A stretch of 64,000 nt of DNA from Pedobacter sp. AJM (GTDB lineage Bacteria > Bacteroidota > Bacteroidia > Sphingobacteriales > Sphingobacteriaceae): the NCBI RefSeq assembly GCF_002197755.1, contig NZ_NHOT01000002.1, positions 1 through 64,000 of the forward strand. Reading direction: 5' to 3'. Numbering within the stretch: position 1 is the first letter of the stretch; every line of letters starts with the position of its first letter. Positions 23,828 through 33,418 of this stretch are shown here, one piece after another. Below the pieces are notes generated by a model. It searched no databases. It was not told the origin of the DNA and saw only the letters and a list, made by a program, of their open reading frames with translations. The translations under genes were made by a program, and so were the position numbers.

Positions 23828-26800
23828 TTACCCCAACAAACTCAACAATTCTTTTTTACTTAAACCTTTAAAAAATCCACCATCGGTTTGGATGAGGTTT
23901 TTCACCAGATCTTTTTTTGAAGCCTGCAGTTTCATGATCTTTTCTTCAATTGTGTCCGGACAAATCAATCGAACCGCCATTACATTTTTATGCTGCCCGA
24001 TGCGGTAGGCCCGGTCAATGGCCTGATTTTCTACTGCAGGATTCCACCATGGATCAACCAGGTAAACATAATCAGCTGAAGTTAAATTCAATCCGGTTCC
24101 TCCGGCCTTCAAACTGATTAAAAAAACAGGAATATCCTCACTTTCCTGAAAAGACCTGACCACCTCTTCCCTGTTTCGGGTTTGACCTGTCAGGTATTCA
24201 TATCTGATATTTTTTCGCTCCAGCTCCTTTTTAATCAGCTCGAGCATACTCACGAATTGTGAAAACACCAAAATCTTATGATGCTGCGACTTGCCTTCAA
24301 TCTGCTCCATTAATACCTCGATTTTTGATGAAGCCTGGAGATATGATTTCCCGTCAGCCAGCAGTGCGGCGGAATTACAAATCTGCCGCAGCATGGTGAT
24401 GCTTTTTAGCACATGCATGGCACTTTTGGGCAGTTCATCTTCCGTTTTACCCAAAATATAATCCTGAATTTCCTTTTTGTTGGCTTCGTAAACCTCCCGT
24501 TGTGCTGTACCCATCTCACAATAAAGTACAATCTCCGTTTTATCCGGAAGTTCTTTAGCCACTTGCTCCTTGGTACGCCGCATCATAAAAGGCCTGATTT
24601 TCCTTTGAAGTTCCTCAGCCCTTTTCTTGTCCTTAAACTGATCTATCGGCGTAGAATACAAATCGGCAAATTGCTGTTTACTCCCAAATAAACCCGGACA
24701 AGCAAAAGACAGTTGCCCGTAAAGATCGAAAGTATTGTTCTCTATCGGTGTACCGGTCATCACTACTTTATTCCTCGATTTTAACATCCTCACTGCTTTA
24801 TACCGTTGTGATTCCGGATTTTTAATGTGTTGAGATTCATCCAGAAAAATATAATTAAAGCGATAATCCTTCAGGTAGCGAATGTCAGAAAGCAGGGTGC
24901 CATAAGAAGTAATGACCACCTCAAAACCATCGAAACGATCTGTCGTTTTAGTCCGCTCCGTACCGTAAATGGTTTTAACCTTAATGGATGGTGCAAACCT
25001 TTCAATTTCTGCTTTCCAGTTGAAAATCAATGATGCAGGAACGACGACGAGGTTAGTATTGTGCCCCACTTTCCTACGTTGTGACAAAATAAAGGCCAGA
25101 ATCTGGATGGTTTTACCCAGTCCCATGTCATCTGCCAAACAGGCCCCGAAATTAAAATCGTCCAGAAAGTTTAACCAGTTTAATCCGTCTTTCTGATAAG
25201 GACGTAAGGTAGCTTTCAAATCTTCAGGAACCTCAACTTCCTGTATGGCTTCTGTACCCTCAAACTTTTGCCGGTAGCGTTTTAACTCATTTTTTACCTC
25301 TCCGTCAAGAAGTGCATCTTCGTAAAGGTCATTTAGCGTGGCAAACTTGATTTTTGGAGTTAGAATGGCTTCGTCGGTTACCTCTCCGGCATTAAAATAA
25401 TCAGTGAATTTCTGAATCCATTCATGTGGTAAAATGCCTTGCGTCCCATCATCCAGGGTAATGAATTTACTTTTATTCCGGATGGATTTATGCAAATGCT
25501 TTAAAGCCACCTGTTGTTTACCGAACTTCACCTTCACCTTGGTTTCAAACCAATCGGTACCACTTAAGACTTCGATATTAATCTGCGCCTGGTATGGATT
25601 GAGCTTGTTATTTTTAAGTTGATTGAAACCTAATAGCTGAATGCCCTTATTGCGCCACACTTCAAAGGCTTCTAAAAACCATCCTTCTTCTAAAAAACGT
25701 TTCCGGTGTAAATAGAATGAATCATTGGTTTCCTGATCATAGAAATAGGGATGTTGCTTTAAAATGCTGGCAATAAACTGCAGTTCAGCTTCCTCATCAC
25801 GGTGCAGGGTAAAAACATTACCGAGTTTATCCTGTGCCTGAATCTGCCGCTTGGAAAGTACCGGAATCTCCAGGTTTCCATAACGCATCACGGGTGTGAT
25901 TAAAATAAAATCTTCAGATTCTGATAAATAAATTAACTTTTCATTTTCAAGATCAAAGCCCTTTTCTTCCAGTTGATCTGCCGTAGCAGGTTTCAGATAA
26001 GTATAATCAACCTGAATACTGCCCTCTAACGGAATTAAGATAAGCTTTTGAAACGCCGGATACTTGGTTTTGTGTAAAATTAAACGGTTACTTTGCTTCT
26101 GGAAAAAGCCTATCACCCGCAAAAAATCAGGTTTGGTGATTAAATAAAGCTGGTCTTTCAGTTTAACGAAATATTGATGAACCAGCAGCAGCTGATCCAG
26201 CGCGTAGGATTTACCTTCAATAATTAACCGCCCGGTAATTTCATAAAAATCATTCAGCTGGTTTACCGATAATCTTAAATCAAGATCAAGAAAATGAACA
26301 TTTACAGGAATAATGGCAGACGCCTGAATAGTGGTTTCCTTCGGATTTTGAAGATAGAAAGGAATCTTTTGCGGATTCTTCACAATGGCTTTTAACGCCT
26401 CAATTTCTTCCCCCGTTTGATCATTATTGTAATTGGCCTGAAAAGTAGCAATGCCACTGAAGAATTTCAGTTCATCACTATCATCCGTTTGAAATAACAA
26501 ACTGTTCAGGTTGATCCGTTGCAGCGGATTTTTAATCTTCCCGGCTTTTGTTTGATCTGCCTTGTATAGTTCAATGGATAGGTTACTGTAATACCGATGC
26601 TGGCCAAATACCAAAATGGTTTTACTCAAATCAATTACAGGTTTTCCAATCTTGGGCTTTTGCCGGGGCAATAAAATATTGGCCATTTGTTTACTGGCCT
26701 CCTTATCAAAAGGCTGCAGCGCTTTCATTTTAGGATTAATTTGCAACTTTCCATCCTGATGGCTCAATACAAAAACAGCATCCAGATTTTGCTCCTTCTC

Positions 26801-27208
26801 CAATCCATAATCCAGCGCAATGGCATGCAGCTTTTGCCGGCGTAAACGCTCATCAAAAAAAATAGCGAGATCTTCCCGGTTTAGAATATTATACAATACC
26901 TGCGCCTGGTGTACACATAATTTATTTTTTGGTGCCGTACACCGGCAGGATAATTTTACCGCATTTGCCGTTTGCTGTACCTGAACAATTGGAAATACCG
27001 CATCAGATTCCGGATGACTAAAGGCGGCAAAATCAATTTCAATCTGTTCGGGATGAAGACCAAAAAAGCCTTTGCCATGTGTGTGAACTTCCTGGCTGAG
27101 GTGTTTAAGAATGAAGATGCCGTTTAAATCTTTCAGGTTGAAATCAGGCAATACATAATCGTACGGATTGTTGAATACTGATGATGTTCCTGCCTTTTCT
27201 TCGCTCAT
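23828..27208 (-). CDS. SNF2-family helicase with SWIM zinc finger
   Basis: A 1126-residue protein. The N-terminal SWIM motif is seen as CRCTAPKNKLCVHQ at about residues 89-102. The central region (about 150-650) has no recognisable motif. The SNF2 ATPase follows: DDMGLGKTIQ (motif I), the DESQHIKN box in the DEAD/DEAH position, MTGTPIENN, and the C-terminal helicase domain with LVFSQF, SLKAGGTGLNL and DPWWNPAVENQAIDRAYRIGQ. Such single-polypeptide bacterial SNF2 proteins remodel nucleoprotein or transcription complexes. It stands alone on the minus strand. Confidence 0.94.
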   Translation of the reverse strand: MSEEKAGTSSVFNNPYDYVLPDFNLKDLNGIFILKHLSQEVHTHGKGFFGLHPEQIEIDFAAFSHPESDAVFPIVQVQQTANAVKLSCRCTAPKNKLCVHQAQVLYNILNREDLAIFFDERLRRQKLHAIALDYGLEKEQNLDAVFVLSHQDGKLQINPKMKALQPFDKEASKQMANILLPRQKPKIGKPVIDLSKTILVFGQHRYYSNLSIELYKADQTKAGKIKNPLQRINLNSLLFQTDDSDELKFFSGIATFQANYNNDQTGEEIEALKAIVKNPQKIPFYLQNPKETTIQASAIIPVNVHFLDLDLRLSVNQLNDFYEITGRLIIEGKSYALDQLLLVHQYFVKLKDQLYLITKPDFLRVIGFFQKQSNRLILHKTKYPAFQKLILIPLEGSIQVDYTYLKPATADQLEEKGFDLENEKLIYLSESEDFILITPVMRYGNLEIPVLSKRQIQAQDKLGNVFTLHRDEEAELQFIASILKQHPYFYDQETNDSFYLHRKRFLEEGWFLEAFEVWRNKGIQLLGFNQLKNNKLNPYQAQINIEVLSGTDWFETKVKVKFGKQQVALKHLHKSIRNKSKFITLDDGTQGILPHEWIQKFTDYFNAGEVTDEAILTPKIKFATLNDLYEDALLDGEVKNELKRYRQKFEGTEAIQEVEVPEDLKATLRPYQKDGLNWLNFLDDFNFGACLADDMGLGKTIQILAFILSQRRKVGHNTNLVVVPASLIFNWKAEIERFAPSIKVKTIYGTERTKTTDRFDGFEVVITSYGTLLSDIRYLKDYRFNYIFLDESQHIKNPESQRYKAVRMLKSRNKVVMTGTPIENNTFDLYGQLSFACPGLFGSKQQFADLYSTPIDQFKDKKRAEELQRKIRPFMMRRTKEQVAKELPDKTEIVLYCEMGTAQREVYEANKKEIQDYILGKTEDELPKSAMHVLKSITMLRQICNSAALLADGKSYLQASSKIEVLMEQIEGKSQHHKILVFSQFVSMLELIKKELERKNIRYEYLTGQTRNREEVVRSFQESEDIPVFLISLKAGGTGLNLTSADYVYLVDPWWNPAVENQAIDRAYRIGQHKNVMAVRLICPDTIEEKIMKLQASKKDLVKNLIQTDGGFFKGLSKKELLSLLG

Positions 27209-27240
27209 TTAAACAAATTTGTAAAGTGTAAAAATAGCAT

Positions 27241-27255
27241 AAACCTTGCAGGTTT
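27241..27255. repeat. short palindrome AAACCTTGCAGGTTT
   Basis: A 15-base interrupted palindrome (6-bp arms, 3-base centre) in the spacer between the SNF2 and GntR genes. A near copy, AAACCTTACAGGTTT, is at 45688-45702. Confidence 0.5.
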
Positions 27256-27275
27256 AAAATGATCAGCACTAATGA

Positions 27276-28331
27276 TTAAAGCGAATTTCTCAGGTTAAGA
27301 TAAAATGGAACGGCAAGCTTTTCTGTTTTTCCGTTCAGCACAAACTCAGCAGCCTGGGTACCCAAACGGCTAAAATCTGTCGATATGGTGGTAATCCCAT
27401 CCAAAATGAGCTTTTTTAGGGGTGTTTCATTATAAGAAATTACGCCTACGTCTTTTCCTATTTTGAGATTTAAAACAATCAGCCGCTCAATTAAAGTCAC
27501 TAAATCATCCTCCATTAAATTGATATAAACCTCGCCGGGTTGAATTTCCTCTTCTTTAATATTATGGATCACCTTGTGCGTGAATGCATACTGCTGACAA
27601 AATCGATAAAAACCACTTAAAATTTCATGCGGGAAATAGCTGTTTTTAGGGAAGATGATTTTCAATGTAGTATAATGGGAGAGCCGGTTGAGGGCTTGCT
27701 CCAATGCCGCGTAAATATCTTGTGCAAAATTTTCATAGGCCGCAGCATACTCTCCGGTTACGCCAGGCAAAAGCTTATCTAAAATAATCAGTTTCTCTTT
27801 CGGAATGGTGTTGATGATTTCATGGGCATTTTCCCCTCCTTCTAAAAAATGTGGAATAATGACAAAGTGCGTATAATCATCTTTTTTACTGATGATCATT
27901 TTCTTGAAGAAAACATAATCATTGTTGTAGATGTAAAAATCAATGGCCGCATGTTCTCCAATGGCTTTGGTAAAGGAATCGTAAATAATTTTTTTGTGGG
28001 TACTGAGTTTATTAAACAGCAAACAAACCTTTAGTTTTCGGGTAAAATCGGTATTAATGATGAAATATCCTTTTCCTGGAACAGAATCTACCACACCAAG
28101 TTTACGGAGATTACGATAGCCCTTTTCTGCAGTATCTCTTGACATTTCCAGACTAAAACTAAGCTCATTGATCGAAGGGAGCAAACTCCCCTTTTGCAGC
28201 TTACCCATATCAATCCCATTCAAAATCGCATTGGTTAACTGCTTATATTTTGGAGTGGAGGAGTATTCATCAATTTGAATATAACTAAGGATATCTTCTG
28301 GCTTCAAATGCTTTTTTGCTAGGGTTTCCAA
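27276..28331 (-). CDS. GntR-type transcriptional regulator of the rhamnose operon
   Basis: A 351-residue regulator. N-terminal winged helix (about residues 20-90): YKQLTNAILNGIDMGKLQKGSLLPSINELSF, SRDTAEKGYRNL, VPGKGYFI. The C-terminal 250 residues resemble a periplasmic-binding/LacI-like sensor domain (LLFNKLSTHKKIIYDSF, VGVISYNETPLKKLILDGITTISTDF). It is the last gene of the rha operon, 36 bases after rhaB, and is the natural candidate for controlling it, with L-rhamnose or a derivative as effector. The GntR/LacI fold is clear; the effector is inferred. Confidence 0.88.
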   Translation of the reverse strand: METLAKKHLKPEDILSYIQIDEYSSTPKYKQLTNAILNGIDMGKLQKGSLLPSINELSFSLEMSRDTAEKGYRNLRKLGVVDSVPGKGYFIINTDFTRKLKVCLLFNKLSTHKKIIYDSFTKAIGEHAAIDFYIYNNDYVFFKKMIISKKDDYTHFVIIPHFLEGGENAHEIINTIPKEKLIILDKLLPGVTGEYAAAYENFAQDIYAALEQALNRLSHYTTLKIIFPKNSYFPHEILSGFYRFCQQYAFTHKVIHNIKEEEIQPGEVYINLMEDDLVTLIERLIVLNLKIGKDVGVISYNETPLKKLILDGITTISTDFSRLGTQAAEFVLNGKTEKLAVPFYLNLRNSL

Positions 28332-28367
28332 TATATAAAAAAATCTGCTATGAAATTCGGTTTTGCC

Positions 28368-29747
28368 TTATAAGGTTCGCTGAATGGCGGAATAATACTT
28401 TAAGTTAATCATATCCGCTGGTGCGGGATTTTCATTCCATACATCATTAATGGCGAGTGCAGTTCCAATGGCAGTGGCCTGAGCTACAGAAGAGGCATAA
28501 ACTTCAATATCGGGCACGGCACTGGCCAGCAAATGCATATAGATGGCATTTTTTCCAAAGCCCCCATCGACGAAAACTCGCCTTATGCCATCATTCAGAA
28601 TGAGTTTAAGCGAGTAAACCTGCTGCTTAATTAAATCGATAACTAACTGATGATACGCTTCTTCTGCCGTTTGGAAGATGTTTAAATCCCGTTCCGGAAA
28701 AGCAGAGGTTAATGAAAATTCGGTTTGTACCTGCTGATTTCCGGGCACTTTATTAACCAGCTTCAAAACCAAAGCAGGATTAAACTTTAAATGTTTAAAA
28801 AGATAGGCTGCGCGATCAAAATGTAAGGCGATTCGTTTAAGCTGCACTTCATGTTCATGACCTGCAAAAATTCGGGAAGCCTTTACGGCCTTACCTTTAA
28901 AATGCATGTAGCACAGGCAATCTTTCTTTAATTCATCTGCCTGAAGTGGCTCCTGATTAAAAGGATTAAGGCTGATGCACCAGGTTCCGGTAGAAATAAG
29001 TACAAAAGGCGAGTTAAAATTGGCCAGATAAGGAATTAAAGCTGCAGAGCTATCATGCAGGCCCACACCTACGCGTACTTCCTTACCCTGAAAGCTGCTT
29101 TTTATAGCAGTATCTGCAGCTGTAAATTCACCAAATTTTTGATCTATCTCTTCTGCTTTAACCCAATGGTGGTATTCATTCTTATTAAAATCCCAAAGCT
29201 GGGTATGGCAACCAATACTGGTAATATCTGCCACGGCTTTTCCGGTAAGTAAATAACTGAGGTATTGCGGTAAATGTAAAGCATACCTGATGCGATTAAA
29301 CAATTCAGGCCTTTCACATTTCAGGCGGTAGAGCTGCATACCAGAATTTAAGCTACCCAGAACAGGAGATGCCGTTTCGAGGGAAATTTTTTCTTCCCCT
29401 CCGTATTGAGCATAAAATGCTGCTTTAAGCCCTTCGGGATAGGCCTTTAAATAATTGTAAAGCGGTGTTAAGGGCGTTCCTTTTTCATCAAGATAAACGA
29501 AACTGGCACCATAAGTAGAAAAATTGATGGCCTTAATATCGAACTCCTTTAACTGCATCACCTGGTTTAACGAATCATATACAGAAGAGGTTAAGCTTTC
29601 GAGGTTCTCGCAGATTTCGCCATCCTCGTCCATAGTTTCTACAAAACGTGCCGACCTTTCATACACAATGCTATAATTTTCATCAATTAAAAACAGTTTT
29701 TTATTCGTTTTTCCAACATCAAATATGGCAATAACAGGTTTAGGCAT
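28368..29747 (-). CDS. rhaB: L-rhamnulokinase-like FGGY carbohydrate kinase
   Basis: A 459-residue kinase of the FGGY/actin-like ATPase superfamily. N-terminal AIFDVGKTNKKLFLID is the phosphate 1 loop; VGLHDSSAALIPYL and ISTGTWCISL form the mid-domain; VDGGFGKNAIYMHLL is the C-terminal FGGY-type segment. Between rhaI (18 bases upstream) and the GntR regulator, its role is ATP-dependent phosphorylation of L-rhamnulose at O1. Substrate is assigned from operon context. Confidence 0.9.
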   Translation of the reverse strand: MPKPVIAIFDVGKTNKKLFLIDENYSIVYERSARFVETMDEDGEICENLESLTSSVYDSLNQVMQLKEFDIKAINFSTYGASFVYLDEKGTPLTPLYNYLKAYPEGLKAAFYAQYGGEEKISLETASPVLGSLNSGMQLYRLKCERPELFNRIRYALHLPQYLSYLLTGKAVADITSIGCHTQLWDFNKNEYHHWVKAEEIDQKFGEFTAADTAIKSSFQGKEVRVGVGLHDSSAALIPYLANFNSPFVLISTGTWCISLNPFNQEPLQADELKKDCLCYMHFKGKAVKASRIFAGHEHEVQLKRIALHFDRAAYLFKHLKFNPALVLKLVNKVPGNQQVQTEFSLTSAFPERDLNIFQTAEEAYHQLVIDLIKQQVYSLKLILNDGIRRVFVDGGFGKNAIYMHLLASAVPDIEVYASSVAQATAIGTALAINDVWNENPAPADMINLKYYSAIQRTL

Positions 29748-29765
29748 TTTTTATTTCCCTTTCGA

Positions 29766-31046
29766 TTATAAACCTGTAGCTACCGTATTTCCACGGTGGC
29801 TAACCAATTGACTTCTAATATCTAAATCCCGGTATAAAGCAATTGGTGATAATGCTGCACCAGCCCTTAACCTTGCCTCGGCTAGCAGAGGCCTTAGATC
29901 ACTCCGAAAGGTATTTTGCAAAATCTCCTGTGCTTTAACCACATCGTTGTTATCCTGAGCAGCTTTTAATGCTTTTCTATCTACCAGCAAGGCTTGCGCA
30001 TAAGCAATCATAATCGCTTCTACCGATTGCAGTAAATCTTCTAAAGGGTCTTTTACATTGTGCGATGCATCAATCATCCAGCCTAAATCCTTGGCATGGT
30101 TCATGCCTTTTGCGTCCATGCCTTCCACCAGTTCATTAAAGATTAAGAACAATTGATAAGGCTTTATACTTCCGGCAGTTAAGTCGTCATCGCCATATTT
30201 GGAATCGTTAAAATGGAAACCGCCCAGCTTACCTTCCATCAATAATAAAGCAACAATCTGCTCGATATTGGCATTGGGCAAATGGTGACCTAAATCGACC
30301 AGCGTATAGGCTTTCTTACCCAATTTACTGGCATATAATAAAGATTGCCCCCAGTCGCCAACTGTTGTAGAATAGAAATTAGGCTCGAAAGCTTTATATT
30401 CTACAAACATTTTCCAGTTTTCCGGCAATGCCGCATAAATTTCCTGCAAACTTTCTAAGGTATTTTCAAAGGCCTGGCGAAAATTCAACTGACCCGGGAA
30501 ACACGATCCATCGGCCAACCAAACCGTTAAAGCATCAGACCCTAAGGCAATACCATGTTTAATTACCTCGATATTGTGTTCGATGGCCTGCTTCCGAATG
30601 GCTTTATTTACATGCTGAAGGGAGCCAAATTTATAACTATGCGGAGCACCTGCCTGATCCTGAAAAGTATTGGAGTTCATGGCATCAAACTTTAGTCCGT
30701 AGCTGGAAGCCAGGCTTTTTAAGCTTTCTGCGTGTTGAGGGATATCCCAGGGAATATGTAAGGATATGGCACCACTGGCGCCATTCAGGCCGTGTAATAA
30801 ACCCACATCTTCAATTTTCTCTTCAATGGTTCTGGGTTCACCACCCGTAATGGCAAAACGGCCGAAACGTGTTCCACCTGTGCCTAAGGCCCAACTTGGA
30901 ATGGCAATCTGAAAATCTACCAACTTCCGGATGATACTTTCCAAATCAACATGCGACCAGTCTGCTTTTAAAAAGTCAATCTTGCGCTGATGTGAGCTAA
31001 AAAGGGAATCGTTATGTTTTTCGATCTGGTTCTGTTCGATATTCAT
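29766..31046 (-). CDS. rhaI: L-rhamnose isomerase (RhaI type)
   Basis: A 426-residue TIM-barrel sugar isomerase of the RhaI family (Pseudomonas stutzeri type), not the E. coli RhaA type. Candidate metal and active-site residues are in FVEYKAFEPNFYS, LVDLGHHLPNAN, GGFHFNDSKYGDDDL and DASHNVKDPL. It converts L-rhamnose to L-rhamnulose. A 227-base gap with two palindromes separates it from rhaEW, so it may have a second promoter. Confidence 0.91.
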   Translation of the reverse strand: MNIEQNQIEKHNDSLFSSHQRKIDFLKADWSHVDLESIIRKLVDFQIAIPSWALGTGGTRFGRFAITGGEPRTIEEKIEDVGLLHGLNGASGAISLHIPWDIPQHAESLKSLASSYGLKFDAMNSNTFQDQAGAPHSYKFGSLQHVNKAIRKQAIEHNIEVIKHGIALGSDALTVWLADGSCFPGQLNFRQAFENTLESLQEIYAALPENWKMFVEYKAFEPNFYSTTVGDWGQSLLYASKLGKKAYTLVDLGHHLPNANIEQIVALLLMEGKLGGFHFNDSKYGDDDLTAGSIKPYQLFLIFNELVEGMDAKGMNHAKDLGWMIDASHNVKDPLEDLLQSVEAIMIAYAQALLVDRKALKAAQDNNDVVKAQEILQNTFRSDLRPLLAEARLRAGAALSPIALYRDLDIRSQLVSHRGNTVATGL

Positions 31047-31078
31047 GGTTATACTTGGTTATTTAGGCTGATGATTAT

Positions 31079-31092
31079 GGCGATTAATCGCC
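31079..31092. promoter_or_regulatory. 14-bp palindrome upstream of rhaI
   Basis: GGCGATTAATCGCC is perfectly self-complementary, 33 bases before the rhaI start. It could be a regulator site or a hairpin. Confidence 0.45.
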
Positions 31093-31222
31093 TTTCATAC
31101 CATCCTCGTTTATAAAGGGGCATGATTTTAACTATAATCTTCGCACATTAAGGTCATTTTCAGCCTGTGGACATCACAGACCAGGAAAACAACCTGCTAA
31201 ACTACATTTATTTATATTTCAA

Positions 31223-31257
31223 AATTTTATGACCGATATAGAACCGATCATAAAATT
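31223..31257. promoter_or_regulatory. inverted repeat between rhaEW and rhaI
   Basis: Ten-base arms AATTTTATGA (31223-31232) and TCATAAAATT (31248-31257) enclose two ACCGAT direct repeats. It lies 16 bases after the rhaEW stop. Terminator, processing site or operator are all possible; the minus-strand end is AT-rich rather than a clean T run. Confidence 0.45.
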
Positions 31258-31273
31258 AAATGCTTCACTATAT

Positions 31274-33394
31274 TTATCTGACAAAGGCCATGGCCACACC
31301 ACCATCTACATTTAGCACGTTACCTGTAGACTTTTGCAATAATCCACCAACGAAAACAAAACATGCATTGGCGATATCATCAGGTAAAATAATCTGGTTT
31401 AACAAGGTGCGTTTGGCATAATAAGCCGGCAATTCAGCAACGGTAACACCATATGCTTTTGCCCTGCCTTCAGCCCATCCACCGGCCCAGATGTTGCTGT
31501 CGCTGATCACTGCATCCGGATTCACTACGTTAACACGGATATGATCTGCACCCAACTCAGCTGCATTTAAACGGCTTAAATGAAGTTGAGCAGCCTTTGC
31601 ACTTCCATAACCAGCATTATTTGGTCCGCTTACCAATGCATTCTTACTTACAATATTAATGATATCACCACCAACATCTTGCTTTTGCATCATCTTTGTT
31701 GCAGCCTGGGTGATAAAGAACTGGCCTTTTACCAAAACATCATACAACAAATCCCAATCTTTTTCCGAGTGATCGCCAATGGTTTTAGAAATGGATAAGC
31801 CTGCATTATTGACAACAATATCAATTCCGCCAAAAGCCAGCGCCGCAGCATGAAAAGCACCATCAATATCCTCCTGACTGGTGACATTTAAAAGTGTTGT
31901 ACTGTAAGCATCTTTACCAAACTGTTTGGCAAATTCAGCTCCGGCTTCTTCCAAACGTGCTGCATTCATATCATTTAAAATAACCACACTGCCTTCTGCA
32001 ACGAATTTCTTTGCAATGGCTTTACCAATACCGCCGGCACTGCCCGTAATTAAAGCAATTTTACCGGTAAGTGGCTTTGGCTTAGGCATACGCTGCAACT
32101 TTGCTTCCTCAAGTAGCCAATATTCAATATTAAAAGCTTCCTGATGAGGTAAAGATGTATAGGATGAAATGGCTTCTGCACCTTTCATCACATTAATGGC
32201 ATTGATGTAAAATTCTGCCGCCACTCTTGCCGTTTGTTTATCCTTTGAGAAAGTAAACATCCCTACACCCGGATATAAAATCACCACCGGATTGGTATCG
32301 CGAATGGCTGGGCTATTAGGATGTTTGCAAGTTTCATAATAATCTGTATACATGGCCCTATATGCTTCAAACGAAGGCAACAGTTTTTCTTTTAACGCTT
32401 TGGTATCAGACAGGTCTTCATCAGCCGCCAAATCTAAAACCAGCGGACTGATCTTGGTTCTTAAAAAATGATCCGGACAACTGGTTCCCATGGGTGCCAG
32501 GCGAGCGAGATCATTGGAGTTTGTAAATTCCAATACCCTGGCATCATCGGTAAAATGTCCGATCATGTGTTGTTTTGAAGAACATAAACCCCGAAGTAAT
32601 GGTGCTAAAGTTGCTGCTTGCTTTTTACGGCTGGCCTCATTTGCACTTTCCATTTTTTGGCCCCCGAAAACCGGTCCTTTTTTACCGTAGTTTTGCGCCA
32701 GGTAATCGGAACAGATTTCAATCACACCTAAAGTATTCAGATAACTTTCGTAAGCGGTATCACCCCAGGTAAATAAGCCGTGAGCGCCCAGCATGATGCC
32801 TCGAATACCCGGATTCTCATCCAAACATTGTTTTAACTGTAAACCTAATTCGAAACCCGGTTTCTTCCATTCTACCCAGCCAATGGTTCCGCCGAACAGC
32901 TCTTCCGTAATCTTTTTGCCATCAGCAGCCGCAGCAATGGCAATAGCCGCATCCGGATGCAGGTGATCAATATGTGCAAAGGGCAGAAAACCATGTAATG
33001 GCGTATCAATTGATGGGGCTTTAGAACTCAAATCAAAAATGCAGTGGTTAAAAAGTTCCACCATTTCATCTTCGTAAGCTACACCGCGGTAAATATTTTT
33101 TAAACTGCGCAGGCGATCTACATAAAGTGCCGCTAAACCACTCTTCTTTAATGTGCCTAAATCACCACCAGATCCCTTTACCCACATCACTTCAGTTTCA
33201 TTACCCGTAAGCGGATCCTTTTCCATTAACTTGCATGAGGTATTACCGCCACCATAATTGGTCAGGCGCAAATCAGCACCTAACAAATTAGAGCGATAAA
33301 TGAGCAGTGCAACTTCATCTCCAGCCAGTTTTGTGGCCTCTTCTTCATCCCATAAGTAGCTGACGTACTTATAATTTGTTTCTTTAACAGACAT
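31274..33394 (-). CDS. rhaEW: bifunctional L-rhamnulose-1-phosphate aldolase / lactaldehyde dehydrogenase
   Basis: A 706-residue fusion. The N-terminal class II aldolase domain (about 1-420) contains NYGGGNTSCK, TPLHGFLPFAHIDHLHPDA with metal-binding histidines and LGAHGLFTWG. The C-terminal SDR domain (about 440-706) has ALITGSAGGIGKAIAKKF, NNAGLS and the catalytic Y-x-x-x-K in YGSAKAAQ. It cleaves rhamnulose-1-phosphate to DHAP and L-lactaldehyde and oxidises the latter to lactate. The RhaEW-type fusion is known from other phyla. Confidence 0.95.
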   Translation of the reverse strand: MSVKETNYKYVSYLWDEEEATKLAGDEVALLIYRSNLLGADLRLTNYGGGNTSCKLMEKDPLTGNETEVMWVKGSGGDLGTLKKSGLAALYVDRLRSLKNIYRGVAYEDEMVELFNHCIFDLSSKAPSIDTPLHGFLPFAHIDHLHPDAAIAIAAAADGKKITEELFGGTIGWVEWKKPGFELGLQLKQCLDENPGIRGIMLGAHGLFTWGDTAYESYLNTLGVIEICSDYLAQNYGKKGPVFGGQKMESANEASRKKQAATLAPLLRGLCSSKQHMIGHFTDDARVLEFTNSNDLARLAPMGTSCPDHFLRTKISPLVLDLAADEDLSDTKALKEKLLPSFEAYRAMYTDYYETCKHPNSPAIRDTNPVVILYPGVGMFTFSKDKQTARVAAEFYINAINVMKGAEAISSYTSLPHQEAFNIEYWLLEEAKLQRMPKPKPLTGKIALITGSAGGIGKAIAKKFVAEGSVVILNDMNAARLEEAGAEFAKQFGKDAYSTTLLNVTSQEDIDGAFHAAALAFGGIDIVVNNAGLSISKTIGDHSEKDWDLLYDVLVKGQFFITQAATKMMQKQDVGGDIINIVSKNALVSGPNNAGYGSAKAAQLHLSRLNAAELGADHIRVNVVNPDAVISDSNIWAGGWAEGRAKAYGVTVAELPAYYAKRTLLNQIILPDDIANACFVFVGGLLQKSTGNVLNVDGGVAMAFVR

Positions 33395-33418
33395 GTATAT
33401 TAATGATTACTTTTCTAT

